Assembly (NCBI RefSeq): GCF_008370255.1
Contig: NZ_SEUI01000001.1
Location: 1,223,837 to 1,287,836, forward strand
Source: Pseudoalteromonas sp. FUC4
GTDB taxonomy: Bacteria > Pseudomonadota > Gammaproteobacteria > Enterobacterales > Alteromonadaceae
Reading direction: 5' to 3'
Length of the DNA: 64,000 nucleotides
Shown: positions 15,823 through 26,021 of the stretch, one piece after another
Layout: every line of letters begins with the position of its first letter
How positions within the stretch are numbered: position 1 is the first letter of the stretch
Notes under the pieces: model-generated
Seen by the model: only the letters and a program-made list of their open reading frames with translations
Told to the model about the DNA's origin: nothing
Databases searched by the model: none
Program-made: the position numbers and the translations under genes

Positions 15823-18267
15823 TTAAAACTTGTAGTTTACACTTGCAAAAATACGTGAACCAATTACATCGTAAACCTCAGGAACTGTACCCATATCGCT
15901 ACCACCTAATACTTTCTCAGGCTCTTTATCGAAGATGTTGTTCATACCACCAGTAAATCTCAATGCGTCATTCAAGTTATAGCTCATTGAAACATCGTGG
16001 TAAATAATGTTGTCAGTACTAAAATTTTCGCCGTAGTATTCACCATCCATTCCACGAATGAATCGTGCGTTATAGAGGATGTTTAATGAATCGGTAAGAT
16101 CGTAATTAACTGAAAGGTTAGACTTTATTTTAGAATAGCCACCAAAGTTGCCATCGATAGTACCTGTATAATTAATGTCATCTTCTTCAAACTTAATTAG
16201 ATAAGTTGTATCAAGATTGATCTTGTATCTATCACCAGTGTAACTAATATTCCAATCAACCCCAGATGTTTTTTGAGAACCAACATTAGTTAGTACAGAG
16301 GTTAAGTCAGATAAATCACCAGCTTGAGTCACTTTAATTGATGAACATGAATCTGTATCGCCTGCAAAACAAGAATTCAATTCATTCTGAACATCCAAGC
16401 GAGTAATTGCATTAGTAATATCAAACTTCCAGTAATCTAAAGTACTTGATAAGCCATCAGTAACTTCCCAAACCATACCAAAAGTGAATGAACGGCTTTC
16501 TTCAGCTTGTAGGTCATCATCACTTGCACGGTTTACAAGTATTTGAGCATCTGTAGCATTTTCCCATGGATCGGATAAGTAATCATAAGAACCTGAATTT
16601 CCGCCAAATAATTCAGCAACATTTGGTGCTCTAAAGCCAGTAGCTAATACAGAGCGAACCATAAATTCATCAGTTACATTCCAAGTGGCACCTAGTTTCC
16701 AGGTAATTTCACCACCAAAGGTAGAATAATTATCGTAACGAGCCGCACCTTCTAATGATACAGACTCCAAGACTGGCATTGATGTCTCAAAATAGACCGA
16801 CTGTACAGAATAGTCGCCATCTGTAGAATCCTGCTGTGCTGAAGAACTTTCGCCTAATTGAGTAATTAAATCTGGGGTATAAAAACCACTTTCAAAACGG
16901 TTTTCAATACCTATAGCATAACCAATATCACTTTCTGTTACATTGCTGTATCCAGCAGAAAGAACGAACTGCTCATTGCCCCCTTCATTATTCTCCATAA
17001 ATATTGAATTATTAGCTGTTAAGAAGTCGCGTTCTAGAGGCTCGCCACTAAACCAAATATCCTGATTAGCATAAATACTTTCTTCTACTCTTACGGCGTT
17101 AATTGAATTTTTTACGCTATCCTTTGAGTCATTTCGCCCATAAGTAGCACTTATATCCCAGCTAGCATCATTATCTAAAAGTCCCTGTAAAGACACTGAG
17201 GCTCTGTAAGTATCAGTTTCTTGTTCATAGAGGCGAGGACCAGCATCAGTCATTCTTCTTTTATATTCTAATGTATCATCTAGCGTACCATTTTTAGAAA
17301 ATGAATTGGTATATTTAGTATTAAGTCTACTGGTTTTTAAATCGATAGTTATCGGTTGCGGTGCTAATTGTTGTGATGATTCACGACGCGTGTACATTAA
17401 ATCGATATTTAAAGTAGTGTCTGAATCAAGTTCAGTATCGTAGCTTGTGAAGAGGCTATACAAATCATTGGGAGTTTGTGCATAGCTAGATGTAGTGAAA
17501 TCATAAGACGTTGTTCTATCTTTAAAATCACCATTACCATCTGATGTTTTACCGCCTAATGTACCTTGTGGTATCCAAGATGATTGCCCTGCATCCACAA
17601 AGCGTCGATCAGATTGAATTATTTCTCCGCGACCAGAGTACTGAGCGCCAACGACAAAGTTACCATCCGCTACCTGCATACCGTGGAGTATACTAAAACC
17701 GTAATTATTCCCGTCATTCTTTGTTGTTCTACTTCCGTCAATATTAAGTTCCGTGCCTTCAAAATCTTTTTTAGTGATTATATTTACAACACCAGCTATG
17801 GCATCAGAACCATATACTGCAGACGCACCATCTTTTAATATCTCAATAGATTTAATCATTGCAACTGGAATAGTATTTAAATCGACAGAAGAGTCAGCGC
17901 CAGTACCAGATGACACCATTCTGCGGCCATTCAATAGAACCAAGGTACGTTGAGAGCTCATGCCACGTAAGTTTACTGTTGCAGAACCACCTGAACCGTT
18001 ATTACTAGTACCACCTAAGCTTGTACCTGCAACTGAAGGTTGATTTGAAAGTACATCAGCAACTGATGTATAACCACTTTTGGTAATAAAATCATCGCCA
18101 ATGACGGTAATAGGGCTTGACGTCTCCATATCAGTGCGATTAATACGAGAACCCGTCACTTGAATTTTTTCGATTGATTTTGCAGCTTCGTCTGCCGCTA
18201 AAACTTGCACACTTGAGAACATTGGGATCGCTGCAATTACAGCTAAACCAAGAGTTGATTTTTTCAT
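15823..18267 (-). CDS. TonB-dependent receptor (no STN domain)
   Basis: Outer-membrane gated channel of 814 residues. A signal peptide (MKKSTLGLAVIAAIPMFSSV, cleavage near LAA-D) is followed by the TonB-box-like KSIEKIQVTGSRI, a plug with VNLRGMSSQRTLVLLNGRR and KDGASAVYGSDAIAGVVNI, then a 22-strand barrel ending in the canonical aromatic terminus (FASVNYKF). The plug type is the OMR group common for carbohydrate, peptide or vitamin substrates in Alteromonadales. No Fur box is visible upstream and no substrate gene is adjacent, so the ligand is unknown. AGGG precedes the ATG by 8 nt. Confidence 0.93.
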   Translation of the reverse strand: MKKSTLGLAVIAAIPMFSSVQVLAADEAAKSIEKIQVTGSRINRTDMETSSPITVIGDDFITKSGYTSVADVLSNQPSVAGTSLGGTSNNGSGGSATVNLRGMSSQRTLVLLNGRRMVSSGTGADSSVDLNTIPVAMIKSIEILKDGASAVYGSDAIAGVVNIITKKDFEGTELNIDGSRTTKNDGNNYGFSILHGMQVADGNFVVGAQYSGRGEIIQSDRRFVDAGQSSWIPQGTLGGKTSDGNGDFKDRTTSYDFTTSSYAQTPNDLYSLFTSYDTELDSDTTLNIDLMYTRRESSQQLAPQPITIDLKTSRLNTKYTNSFSKNGTLDDTLEYKRRMTDAGPRLYEQETDTYRASVSLQGLLDNDASWDISATYGRNDSKDSVKNSINAVRVEESIYANQDIWFSGEPLERDFLTANNSIFMENNEGGNEQFVLSAGYSNVTESDIGYAIGIENRFESGFYTPDLITQLGESSSAQQDSTDGDYSVQSVYFETSMPVLESVSLEGAARYDNYSTFGGEITWKLGATWNVTDEFMVRSVLATGFRAPNVAELFGGNSGSYDYLSDPWENATDAQILVNRASDDDLQAEESRSFTFGMVWEVTDGLSSTLDYWKFDITNAITRLDVQNELNSCFAGDTDSCSSIKVTQAGDLSDLTSVLTNVGSQKTSGVDWNISYTGDRYKINLDTTYLIKFEEDDINYTGTIDGNFGGYSKIKSNLSVNYDLTDSLNILYNARFIRGMDGEYYGENFSTDNIIYHDVSMSYNLNDALRFTGGMNNIFDKEPEKVLGGSDMGTVPEVYDVIGSRIFASVNYKF

Positions 18268-18887
18268 GAAAGAACCCTACTTGTTGGAAATTTACCTTTA
18301 TTGGTAATGCTCACTTTTTATTAGAATAGTGAGTCAGGCGGGCAACTTAGGCGCCTTTAACTGAACGAAAACTTAATGATAGCTCAATTTATATCATGCA
18401 ATAAGATGAGATAACTACTTTAGGTACATAGGTTACGTTATGTTTCAGTATTAATTAATAAATACGATTTAAAAACAGTAACCTAACAAAAAACCGAAAC
18501 ATTCGAAAAACACCTGAAACCAAAGTGATTCACTTTGTAATCAAATGTAATCAACTGAGCTACGTACCAAAAATAGATAAATTAACAACTTAATCACAGC
18601 ACATTATTAAAACCGTAAAACTAAATGTTAATTAATAACCATATTTATGCATGCTTGGTGCTTAAACAGTCTTATTTAGCCATTTGGGAAGATTTTTTGA
18701 TTAGATTCTTTATTCAGTTGTAATTAAAGTTGAACTTTTTGAGGGCACTCATTCACTCTAGAAGTTTTATCTTTTTCAAAACCTAAAAAGGAAATTTTAT
18801 TGATCTTCTCACTCAAATAACCGTATGTATGAGAAAACGAACTCACATCAAAATGTAAGCTGTATGCAAGAGTTTGCAGCCGTAACT
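18268..18887. other. 620-bp AT-rich gap, leader of TonB receptor gene
   Basis: No plausible gene is seen on either strand. The right end is the 3' flank of the lipoprotein gene and the left end is the upstream region of the receptor gene. The only structured element I can point to is a perfect 17-bp palindrome at 18531-18547, listed separately. Confidence 0.6.
18531..18547. promoter_or_regulatory. perfect 17-bp palindrome, candidate operator
   Basis: CAAAGTGATTCACTTTG reads the same on both strands around a single central base. It lies 264 bp upstream of the TonB receptor start and has no T run, so it is more like a protein-binding site than a terminator. The binding factor is unknown. Confidence 0.4.
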
Positions 18888-19313
18888 TTAATACGTTACG
18901 TAAAAAGAGTAATTGAGAGTTTGTATTACAGAAGTGGCATTATTTTTAACGGTTAGTTCTAAATTCCAGAGCATATTTTGCTCAGAACAAATGCCAACCA
19001 TTGTATTACTTTGCCACAGGCCATCGTGTTGTTTAAATTGTTGGGGAATATACCCCATATACATAGTGATGCCTTTAAGCTTGGCATCTTCAATTGTAAT
19101 GTTTGCAGGTAAATCACTGAAAATAGTAAATGGAGTTTCGGGGGAAAGGGTTTTCTCGCTTAACCATACTTTAACACCGTTTGAAAAAGTACACGGAAAA
19201 TTAGCTTCGCATATGCCATTTTTAAGAAATTCTTTATCTGTGTTTTTAGAAAAATCACACGCTGTTAATAAAAAAAACACCGCCGTAAATAAACTTAACC
19301 TATATGTATGCAT
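18888..19313 (-). CDS. uncharacterised small lipoprotein
   Basis: Protein of 141 residues with a lipoprotein signal (SLFTAVFFLLTAC, lipobox LTAC, Cys19). The mature part is beta-rich with four further Cys (GICEANFPC and VGICSEQ among them) and ends in alternating strands (WNLELTVKNN, LNYSFYVTY). It is divergent from the ccoN operon, which hints at a link to respiration or periplasmic metal handling, but no family is recognised. The overlapping plus-strand frame at 18913-19329 lacks a ribosome site and any recognisable feature and was rejected. Confidence 0.75.
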   Translation of the reverse strand: MHTYRLSLFTAVFFLLTACDFSKNTDKEFLKNGICEANFPCTFSNGVKVWLSEKTLSPETPFTIFSDLPANITIEDAKLKGITMYMGYIPQQFKQHDGLWQSNTMVGICSEQNMLWNLELTVKNNATSVIQTLNYSFYVTY

Positions 19314-19438
19314 AACAATTTCGCACTAAAGAAAAGCAAATACTAATAATCGTGACTGTAAATAACAAGTGCGAGTGTTACTATTAGGCCAAATTAGGCA
19401 CAAACTGTATCAAAAAATAAACAACAAGCTCACAAAGT

Positions 19439-19452
19439 TTGATTGATGTCAT
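19439..19452 (+). promoter_or_regulatory. possible FNR-type half site upstream of ccoN
   Basis: TTGATTGATGTCAT keeps a perfect TTGAT left half and a 3-of-5 right half compared with TTGAT-N4-ATCAA. It lies 200 bp upstream of ccoN in a gap divergent to the lipoprotein gene. FNR control is expected because fnr is encoded 7 kb downstream in the same cluster. The match is weak. Confidence 0.35.
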
Positions 19453-19592
19453 AATTTTATGTAATTGACCTATCTTTTTTAGGCCAAAAAATTTATCATT
19501 TCACCCGCAAAAAATAAGGGTTTCTCAAGTTTTTTTCTGAAGTTTTCATGTATTGAAAGTTTTAGGTAACACGCTTGAGAAAAATAGTAGGC

Positions 19593-19610
19593 CCCACTTT
19601 TAATAGTGGG
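19593..19610 (+). other. short hairpin in the ccoN leader
   Basis: CCCACT / AGTGGG with a 6-nt AT loop, ending 42 nt before the ccoN start. No T run. It could be a leader stability element; nothing further can be said. Confidence 0.35.
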
Positions 19611-19652
19611 TAATTCATTTCTAAACGCATTTATTGCAGCGGAAGCCAGAAA

Positions 19653-21086
19653 ATGAGCCAAACAGTAGCATCACAAACTGAGTATAACTATAAGGTTGTA
19701 CGCCAATTCGCTATTATGACAGTGATTTGGGGCATCGTTGGCATGAGTATTGGGGTTCTGATTGCTGCCCAATTAGCTTGGCCAGCACTTAACTTTGATA
19801 CACCATGGTTAACTTACTCTCGACTACGTCCGTTACACACGAACGCAGTAATTTTCGCATTTGGTACTAGTGCACTGTTTGCGACGTCTTATTACGTCGT
19901 ACAACGTACTTGTCAAACGCGTCTTTTCTCAGACAAACTCGCCGCCTTTTCATTTTGGGGCTGGCAGCTAGTTATTGTATTAGCAGTAATTACATTACCA
20001 CTTGGTATTACTAGCTCAAAAGAATACGCAGAACTTGAATGGCCAATCGATATTTTAATCGCTGTGGTTTGGATTGTTTACGCTATTGTATTCTTTGGTA
20101 CTTTAATCAAGCGTAAAGTCTCGCACATTTATGTTGCTAACTGGTTCTATGCTGGCTTTATTATTACTGTTGCAGTACTACACATTGTAAACAGCATGGC
20201 AGTGCCTGTGTCGTTAACTAAATCATACTCAATCTACGCAGGTGCGGTAGATGCTATGGTTCAGTGGTGGTACGGTCATAACGCTGTAGGTTTCCTATTA
20301 ACTGCTGGTTTCTTGGGTATGATGTATTACTTTGTACCAAAACAAGCAGGTCGCCCAGTTTACTCATACCGTTTATCGGTAGTTCACTTTTGGGCACTAA
20401 TTTCATTATATATCTGGGCAGGTCCTCACCACCTTCACTACACTGCGCTTCCTGATTGGACGCAAAGTTTAGGTATGGTTATGTCTATTATCCTATTCGT
20501 ACCGTCTTGGGGTGGTATGATTAACGGTATTATGACCCTATCAGGCGCATGGCATAAACTGCGTACTGATCCAGTACTGCGCTTCTTAGTTGTTTCATTG
20601 TCTTTCTACGGTATGTCTACGTTCGAAGGCCCTATGATGGCAATTAAATCTGTAAATGCGTTATCTCACTACACAGATTGGACAATCGGCCACGTACACT
20701 CAGGTGCACTAGGTTGGGTTGCTATGATTTCAATTGGTGCTATTTACCACTTAATTCCTGCGTTATTTGCGCAAGGTCGTATGTATAGCGTTAAATTAGT
20801 TAATACCCACTTCTGGTTACACACAGTAGGTGTTGTTTTATACATTGTTGCAATGTGGATCTCTGGTGTAATGCAGGGTCTAATGTGGCGTGCGGTAAAT
20901 GCCGACGGTACATTAATGTACAGCTTTGTGCAGTCTTTAGAAGCGTCGCATCCTTTCTACATTATGCGTTTTGTAGGCGGTGTATTCATCGTAACAGGCA
21001 TGTTAGTTATGGCTTATAACGTTTTCCGTACAATTTCAGCTGAGAAAGAATCTCTGAAGTTAGACGCGCAAGCACAATTAGCATAA
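19653..21086 (+). CDS. ccoN: cytochrome cbb3 oxidase subunit I
   Basis: Catalytic haem-copper subunit of the high-affinity terminal oxidase of microaerobic respiration, in the inner membrane. The 477 residues contain about twelve membrane helices and the expected His ligands: [15 protein letters not shown] near the start, [14 protein letters not shown] for the copper-site His, [15 protein letters not shown] for the paired His, and [14 protein letters not shown] for the haem ligands. It is the first gene of ccoNOQP. Spacing to ccoO is 9 nt with a GGAGTGAG ribosome site. Confidence 0.97.
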   Translation: MSQTVASQTEYNYKVVRQFAIMTVIWGIVGMSIGVLIAAQLAWPALNFDTPWLTYSRLRPLHTNAVIFAFGTSALFATSYYVVQRTCQTRLFSDKLAAFSFWGWQLVIVLAVITLPLGITSSKEYAELEWPIDILIAVVWIVYAIVFFGTLIKRKVSHIYVANWFYAGFIITVAVLHIVNSMAVPVSLTKSYSIYAGAVDAMVQWWYGHNAVGFLLTAGFLGMMYYFVPKQAGRPVYSYRLSVVHFWALISLYIWAGPHHLHYTALPDWTQSLGMVMSIILFVPSWGGMINGIMTLSGAWHKLRTDPVLRFLVVSLSFYGMSTFEGPMMAIKSVNALSHYTDWTIGHVHSGALGWVAMISIGAIYHLIPALFAQGRMYSVKLVNTHFWLHTVGVVLYIVAMWISGVMQGLMWRAVNADGTLMYSFVQSLEASHPFYIMRFVGGVFIVTGMLVMAYNVFRTISAEKESLKLDAQAQLA

Positions 21087-21095
21087 CGGAGTGAG

Positions 21096-21773
21096 ATGAT
21101 GAGCAATAAAAATTCACAAAACAAACATGAAATAGTAGAAAAGAACGTTGGCCTTATGGCTATTCTGACTGTTTTTGCTATCAGCTTTGGTGCATTAGTT
21201 GAAATTACTCCGCTAATGTTCCAAGACGACACAACTAAACCAGTAGAAGGCCTACGCCCTCTTAATGCTTTAGAAATGGAAGGCCGTGACATATATGTAC
21301 GTGAAGGTTGTTATAACTGTCACTCACAAATGATCCGTCCTTTTCGTGATGAAGTTGAGCGTTACGGTCACTACTCTGTAGCAGGCGAATCAGTATGGGA
21401 TCACCCTTTCCAATGGGGTTCTAAACGTACTGGCCCTGACCTTGCTCGCGTTGGTAAACGTTACTCGGACGATTGGCATTATGCTCACTTAGTTGACCCA
21501 CGTGCTGTGGTTCCTGAGTCGAATATGCCAGGTTTTCCTTGGTTAGCAGAGGATAAGGTAGATACAAGCCTGACTCTGAAAAAACTACAAATTTTCCGTG
21601 ATACTTTTGCTATTAACCCAGAAAACCCTAAACACCCGGGCCTAGGTTATGGCAGCGACGAAGAACTTAAAGCTGATGTTGAAAAAGTTAACGCTATGAA
21701 TAACGGCGAAGGCGCAACAGAAATCCAAGCTCTAATCGCGTATTTACAGCAACTTGGTACCCACTTGAAGTAA
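21096..21773 (+). CDS. ccoO: cytochrome cbb3 oxidase subunit II (mono-haem cytochrome c)
   Basis: Membrane-anchored c-type cytochrome that passes electrons to CcoN. One N-terminal helix ([20 protein letters not shown]) is followed by a periplasmic domain with the haem motif CYNCH near residues 72-76 and a distal Met in [10 protein letters not shown]. The sequence [19 protein letters not shown] is typical of CcoO. It is 225 residues, somewhat longer than the shortest family members. It sits between ccoN and ccoQ in a tight operon. Confidence 0.97.
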   Translation: MMSNKNSQNKHEIVEKNVGLMAILTVFAISFGALVEITPLMFQDDTTKPVEGLRPLNALEMEGRDIYVREGCYNCHSQMIRPFRDEVERYGHYSVAGESVWDHPFQWGSKRTGPDLARVGKRYSDDWHYAHLVDPRAVVPESNMPGFPWLAEDKVDTSLTLKKLQIFRDTFAINPENPKHPGLGYGSDEELKADVEKVNAMNNGEGATEIQALIAYLQQLGTHLK

Positions 21774-21779
21774 ATTATT

Positions 21780-21965
21780 ATGGATTACGGAACATACAGA
21801 GGCATTTTGACTCTGGTAATTTTAGTATTGTTTATTGTGATTGTTGTATGGGCATACAGCAAACGTAGCAAAAATCGTTTTGATAGCGCTGCTAATGCCA
21901 TTTTTGAAGATGAAAAAAAACATAACAACACACTCTCTAACGAGGAAAAGGAGTCTGAAAAATGA
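21780..21965 (+). CDS. ccoQ: cytochrome cbb3 oxidase subunit IV
   Basis: Small single-helix subunit of 61 residues thought to stabilise CcoP in the complex. The helix is ILTLVILVLFIVIVVWAYS followed by a basic KRSKNRFDSAANAIFEDE, the usual CcoQ/FixQ pattern. It starts 6 nt after ccoO and overlaps ccoP by 4 nt. Confidence 0.93.
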   Translation: MDYGTYRGILTLVILVLFIVIVVWAYSKRSKNRFDSAANAIFEDEKKHNNTLSNEEKESEK

Positions 21966-22996
21966 CTAGCTTTTGGAGTATTTGGGTTATTGTATTAACC
22001 CTTGCATGCTTATGCATCATCTTTGGCCTATTAGTTTGGAACTTAAAAAACTATGCTGGCGTAAAAGAAGGTGAAAGCTGTGGACATGAATTTGACGGCA
22101 TTGAAGAGCTAAATAATCCACTACCAAAATGGTGGACTTACATGTTTTTCGCAACTTTTATTTGGTCAGTATATTACCTTGCAGCTTACCCAGGTTTAGG
22201 CAACTGGGAAGGTTTAGGTAAATGGACTAGTTCTAACCAAGGTATTACGTCTTTAGCTGAATCTAAAAAAGCAGTTGCAGAGGCCAAAGAAGAAGGTCGT
22301 TTTGTTAAACTTGATAAAGAATACGAAGCTGCAGAAGAACGCTTTGGTCCTATTTTTAATCGACTCGCACAAGTGCCGGTTTTAGATTTAGTTAATTCTA
22401 AGTTTGAAGGTGACGCAGCGCAGCAAGTTGCTCTTGAAAATGGTGATAAACATGAACAAACAGATGGTCAATTAGCCATCGAAATTGGTCAGCGTTTATT
22501 CTCACAAAACTGTGCGCAATGTCACGGTTCTGATGCACGTGGTGGAACAGGCTTCCCTAACCTAACTGATAAAGATTGGTTATATGGCGGTACACCAGAC
22601 AAAATTAGAGAAACACTGCTTAATGGCCGCATAGCTGCAATGCCAGCTTGGGGCGATGCTCTTGGTGAGCAAGGCGTTAAAGAAATGACAGCACATGTGC
22701 TGAGCCTTTCTGGCCGTACTGTTAACCAAAAAGATGCAGCTGCAGGTAAAGCTAAGTTTGCTATGTGTGCCGCATGTCACGGTGCTGACGGTAAAGGGTC
22801 GGTTGCACATAACCTACCATTTGGCGCGCCTAACCTGACTGATAACATTTGGTTATACGGTGGTTCTCAACGTGCTGTTGAAGAAACGCTTAACCACGGC
22901 CGTGCTGGTGTAATGCCTGCTTGGAAAGACATTTTAGGTGAAGATAAGATTCACTTATTAACAGCCTACGTTTACAGTTTATCGCAAGATAAATAA
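21962..22996 (+). CDS. ccoP: cytochrome cbb3 oxidase subunit III (di-haem cytochrome c)
   Basis: Electron-entry subunit with two c-type haems. It has two N-terminal membrane helices (residues 3-25 and about 60-78, the second with YMFFATFIWSVYYLAAYPG) and two periplasmic cytochrome domains, each with a CxxCH site: CAQCH near 184 and CAACH near 268. Distal Met residues lie in AAMPAWGDAL and GVMPAWKDIL. It is 344 residues, slightly longer than usual because of a linker around 95-165. The operon ends at a strong terminator just downstream. Confidence 0.96.
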   Translation: MTSFWSIWVIVLTLACLCIIFGLLVWNLKNYAGVKEGESCGHEFDGIEELNNPLPKWWTYMFFATFIWSVYYLAAYPGLGNWEGLGKWTSSNQGITSLAESKKAVAEAKEEGRFVKLDKEYEAAEERFGPIFNRLAQVPVLDLVNSKFEGDAAQQVALENGDKHEQTDGQLAIEIGQRLFSQNCAQCHGSDARGGTGFPNLTDKDWLYGGTPDKIRETLLNGRIAAMPAWGDALGEQGVKEMTAHVLSLSGRTVNQKDAAAGKAKFAMCAACHGADGKGSVAHNLPFGAPNLTDNIWLYGGSQRAVEETLNHGRAGVMPAWKDILGEDKIHLLTAYVYSLSQDK

Positions 22997-23057
22997 GCAC
23001 GCGGTTAATAAAATGTTTATAAATTAATTTATTTAATTCAATAGATTAATCCAGATC

Positions 23058-23087
23058 AAAAAAGCCTCCACTGTGAGGCTTTTTTTT
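23058..23087 (+). terminator. Rho-independent terminator after ccoP
   Basis: AAAAAAGCCTC / GAGGCTTTTTT with loop CACTGT and a T run, about 60 nt after the ccoP stop. It separates the structural operon from the assembly genes. Confidence 0.93.
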
Positions 23088-23145
23088 AGTCTTTTACGTA
23101 TAATTCCTATAAAATAACACTTCCTAAACTAACTTTAGAGATACT

Positions 23146-23637
23146 ATGCAACCTACTCCGTGGTATAAAAATTTTTGGCCTTGGTTTTTAATCTTTTTTC
23201 CGTTAGTTGCCATTATTGGGTGCATAACATTAATTATTACTGCTGTGGGCAATGGCCCAGATATGGTAGTAGATGATTACTACAAAAAAGGTAAAGCTAT
23301 TAATTTAGAGCTTACTAAGTTTGAAAAAGCCAAAGCATTATTCTTACATGGCGAGCTTAATGTTACTAATGAACGCGTTAGTTTTAAATTTACTAAAGGC
23401 GATTATAGTAATGTGCCTGCGTTAAAATTATCATTTTATCATCGCACCATCAAAGCCCATGACTTTGCCGCCACACTAACTTCAAATGCGAATAAAGAAT
23501 TTACCGCTCTACTCGATAACTACACACCGGGCGCGTACTCTGTATTTATAGAGCCTGTGGATGGAAGCTGGAAGTTAAAAGAAAACATTACTCTACCGAC
23601 GGCGGAAACCGTTTTAGTTACCCCTAACTATAAGTAA
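23146..23637 (+). CDS. ccoH: FixH family protein (cbb3 oxidase assembly)
   Basis: Membrane protein of 163 residues with one N-terminal helix (FWPWFLIFFPLVAIIGCITL) and the signature GPDMVVDDYYKKGKAINLE typical of FixH/CcoH, then a beta-sandwich-like periplasmic domain. It assists assembly of the cbb3 oxidase together with CcoI and CcoS. It lies 8 nt before ccoI, so it is co-transcribed with it rather than with ccoNOQP. Confidence 0.9.
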   Translation: MQPTPWYKNFWPWFLIFFPLVAIIGCITLIITAVGNGPDMVVDDYYKKGKAINLELTKFEKAKALFLHGELNVTNERVSFKFTKGDYSNVPALKLSFYHRTIKAHDFAATLTSNANKEFTALLDNYTPGAYSVFIEPVDGSWKLKENITLPTAETVLVTPNYK

Positions 23638-23645
23638 TCATTACT

Positions 23646-26021
23646 ATGTCTCACTCTTGCTTTCATTGCCTTGAAAGTGTGCCAAACGGATTTAGCGCAA
23701 ACGTTATAATTGATGATATAGCCCAGCCAATGTGTTGCATTGGCTGCCAAGCAGTTGCGCAAAATATTGTTGATCAAGGTATGACTGATTATTATAAATA
23801 CCGAACCGTTCGCGCAGGCAAAGTTGAGCAACTGGTACCTGAGCAACTCGCATTTATAAAAAGTTATGACAACGAAGACATTCAAGATGAATTTATAGCG
23901 ACTAGCGATAATATCTCTGAGGTATTGTTGAGCGTTGAAGGTATAACCTGCGCAGCGTGTGCATGGCTTATCGAAAAACAACTCTTAAGCTTAAATACTG
24001 TAAAACGGGTTGATGTAAATACATCTACCAACCGCGCGATGATCCAATGGGATAAAACCAACACCCCATTGAGTGAAATTATTACTTCCTTAGCCAAAAT
24101 TGGTTATAAAGCCTACCCATTTCAATCAGATATTGAAGCTCAACAAAAACAACAAACTGCCAAAGCCTATATTCGCCGCTTAGGTGTTGCAGGCTTAATG
24201 ACCATGCAAGTTATGATGTTTGCGTTTGCCATGTACTTTGGCATGTTCTCCGGGATGGACAGTAATTTTGAGCAGTATTTTAGATGGATCAGCTTAGTAC
24301 TTGCCTCTCCGGTTATTTTATATAGCGCACTGCCTTTTTTAACCAACGCCATAAATGGCTTAAAAGCAAAACAGCTCAATATGGACTTACCCGTATCGCT
24401 GGCTATTTTTGGTGCGTTTGGCGCAAGTTGTTACGCCACATTTATGCAAGTCGGCGAAGTATATTTTGAATCTGTGTGCATGTTTACCTTTTTACTTTTA
24501 TTAGGTAAGTATCTTGAATTTAGAGCGCGTTTAAAAGCGAGCGAATTTACTGCCAACTTACAAAAATTATTGCCATTAACAGCGCGTACTATTAATGATA
24601 GTGGTGAAGAACTTATAATTGCAGCCAAAAAACTAAAACTTAATGACGTAGTACTCATTAAAGCGGGTGAAACAATCCCTGCCGACGGCGAGCTTATTAA
24701 GGGTAAAACCACGGTTGATGAATCAATGATGACGGGCGAACATCAACCCGTTACAAAATTTATCGGCCACAATGTCTACGCCGGTTGCGTTAACCACGAC
24801 GGCGTTATTGAAATAAAAATTAATAAAATTGGCCAAAATACGCTTTTAAATCAAATCATACGTTTGCAACACAACGCATTAACTAAACGCCCTAAACTGG
24901 TTGAAATTACAGATAAAGTTGCGCAATGGTTTATAGCGTGCCTGCTTATATTTGCTTCACTTACAGCTATTGGCTGGTACCAAATTGACCCTGAACACGC
25001 ATTTTGGATCACCATTTCGGTTTTAGTTGCTACCTGCCCATGTGCCCTGAGTTTAGCGATACCAACCGCACTTACATGCGCGGTTGCAACCTTAACCCGT
25101 AAAGGCGTATTAATAAAACAAGCACATGTGCTCGAAACACTCTCACAAATTACTTTATTTGCATTTGATAAAACAGGCACTCTTACACAAGGTAAATTTA
25201 GCCTTGATGAAGTCGATATAATCGATAAGCAATATACAAAAGCACAAATCCTCGATATTGCAGCTCGGCTAGAGCGCTATTCTGAACACCCGATCGCCAG
25301 CGCATTTGATGAAATTCCCCCTACTCACCACAATATTGATAACGTTGAAGTACACCCAGGCCTGGGAATTAGCGCACAAGATGCAACTCATCATTATGCA
25401 ATTGGTAAAAGTGGTTGGTTTGATAGCAAAAAATCAAATGCACAAGCAAGCTTGTATATAAATAAGCAGGTTGTTGCACGTTTTTACTTTATTGATAAAG
25501 TGAAAAACGATGCTCAAAAGCTTATAGACTCACTAAAATCGCAAAATTTAACGTGTCATATGTTAACCGGTGACGCATCAGATTCTGGGCAAAAAGTAGC
25601 TAAACAACTCAACCTCGAAAGTGTGCAATCTGGGTGTTCGCCACAAGATAAACAAACCGCCGTTGAACAATGGTCTTCACAAAACGAAGTGGTTGCTATG
25701 GTCGGCGATGGCGTAAACGACAGCCCTGTATTTGCCAGTGCGCATTTATCTATTGCAATGGAAACCGGTGCTGATATATCAAAAAATAGCGCCGATGTAG
25801 TGCTTCTTAATAGCGATTTAGCTTCAATCGATCATTTACTCAAGGTGGCAAAACAAACCAGACGCATTATTAAGCAAAACCTTGCGCTGTCTTTATTGTA
25901 TAATGCTTCCATATTACCATTGGCAGCGCTGGGCTTAGTTGCTCCGTGGATGGCTGTTATTGGCATGTCTGCCAGCTCAATTATTGTGATTAGTAATTCA
26001 CTAAGGCTATTAAAGTTATGA
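23646..26021 (+). CDS. ccoI: copper-transporting P1B-type ATPase for cbb3 oxidase assembly
   Basis: Inner-membrane ATPase that exports Cu+ to the periplasm for insertion into CcoN. The 791 residues show a Cys-rich N-terminus (CFHCLESV and MCCIGCQ), a heavy-metal-associated domain (VEGITCAACAWLIEKQ), the membrane CPC motif near residues 464-466 (ATCPCALSLAIP), the phosphorylation motif DKTGT near 508, the actuator TGEHQP, and MVGDGVNDSP. The N-terminal extension identifies the FixI/CcoI group rather than CopA. It overlaps ccoS by 4 nt. Confidence 0.96.
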   Translation: MSHSCFHCLESVPNGFSANVIIDDIAQPMCCIGCQAVAQNIVDQGMTDYYKYRTVRAGKVEQLVPEQLAFIKSYDNEDIQDEFIATSDNISEVLLSVEGITCAACAWLIEKQLLSLNTVKRVDVNTSTNRAMIQWDKTNTPLSEIITSLAKIGYKAYPFQSDIEAQQKQQTAKAYIRRLGVAGLMTMQVMMFAFAMYFGMFSGMDSNFEQYFRWISLVLASPVILYSALPFLTNAINGLKAKQLNMDLPVSLAIFGAFGASCYATFMQVGEVYFESVCMFTFLLLLGKYLEFRARLKASEFTANLQKLLPLTARTINDSGEELIIAAKKLKLNDVVLIKAGETIPADGELIKGKTTVDESMMTGEHQPVTKFIGHNVYAGCVNHDGVIEIKINKIGQNTLLNQIIRLQHNALTKRPKLVEITDKVAQWFIACLLIFASLTAIGWYQIDPEHAFWITISVLVATCPCALSLAIPTALTCAVATLTRKGVLIKQAHVLETLSQITLFAFDKTGTLTQGKFSLDEVDIIDKQYTKAQILDIAARLERYSEHPIASAFDEIPPTHHNIDNVEVHPGLGISAQDATHHYAIGKSGWFDSKKSNAQASLYINKQVVARFYFIDKVKNDAQKLIDSLKSQNLTCHMLTGDASDSGQKVAKQLNLESVQSGCSPQDKQTAVEQWSSQNEVVAMVGDGVNDSPVFASAHLSIAMETGADISKNSADVVLLNSDLASIDHLLKVAKQTRRIIKQNLALSLLYNASILPLAALGLVAPWMAVIGMSASSIIVISNSLRLLKL

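Noticed and set aside
18268..18400. Fur box upstream of the TonB receptor
   Set aside because: No 19-bp GATAATGATWATCATTATC-like match was found here or upstream of the other two receptors.
18913..19329. Plus-strand open frame of 138 codons
   Set aside because: It lies antisense to the lipoprotein gene, has no ribosome site, and its translation is Cys/Ser-rich shadow-like sequence; the minus strand has a clear lipobox.
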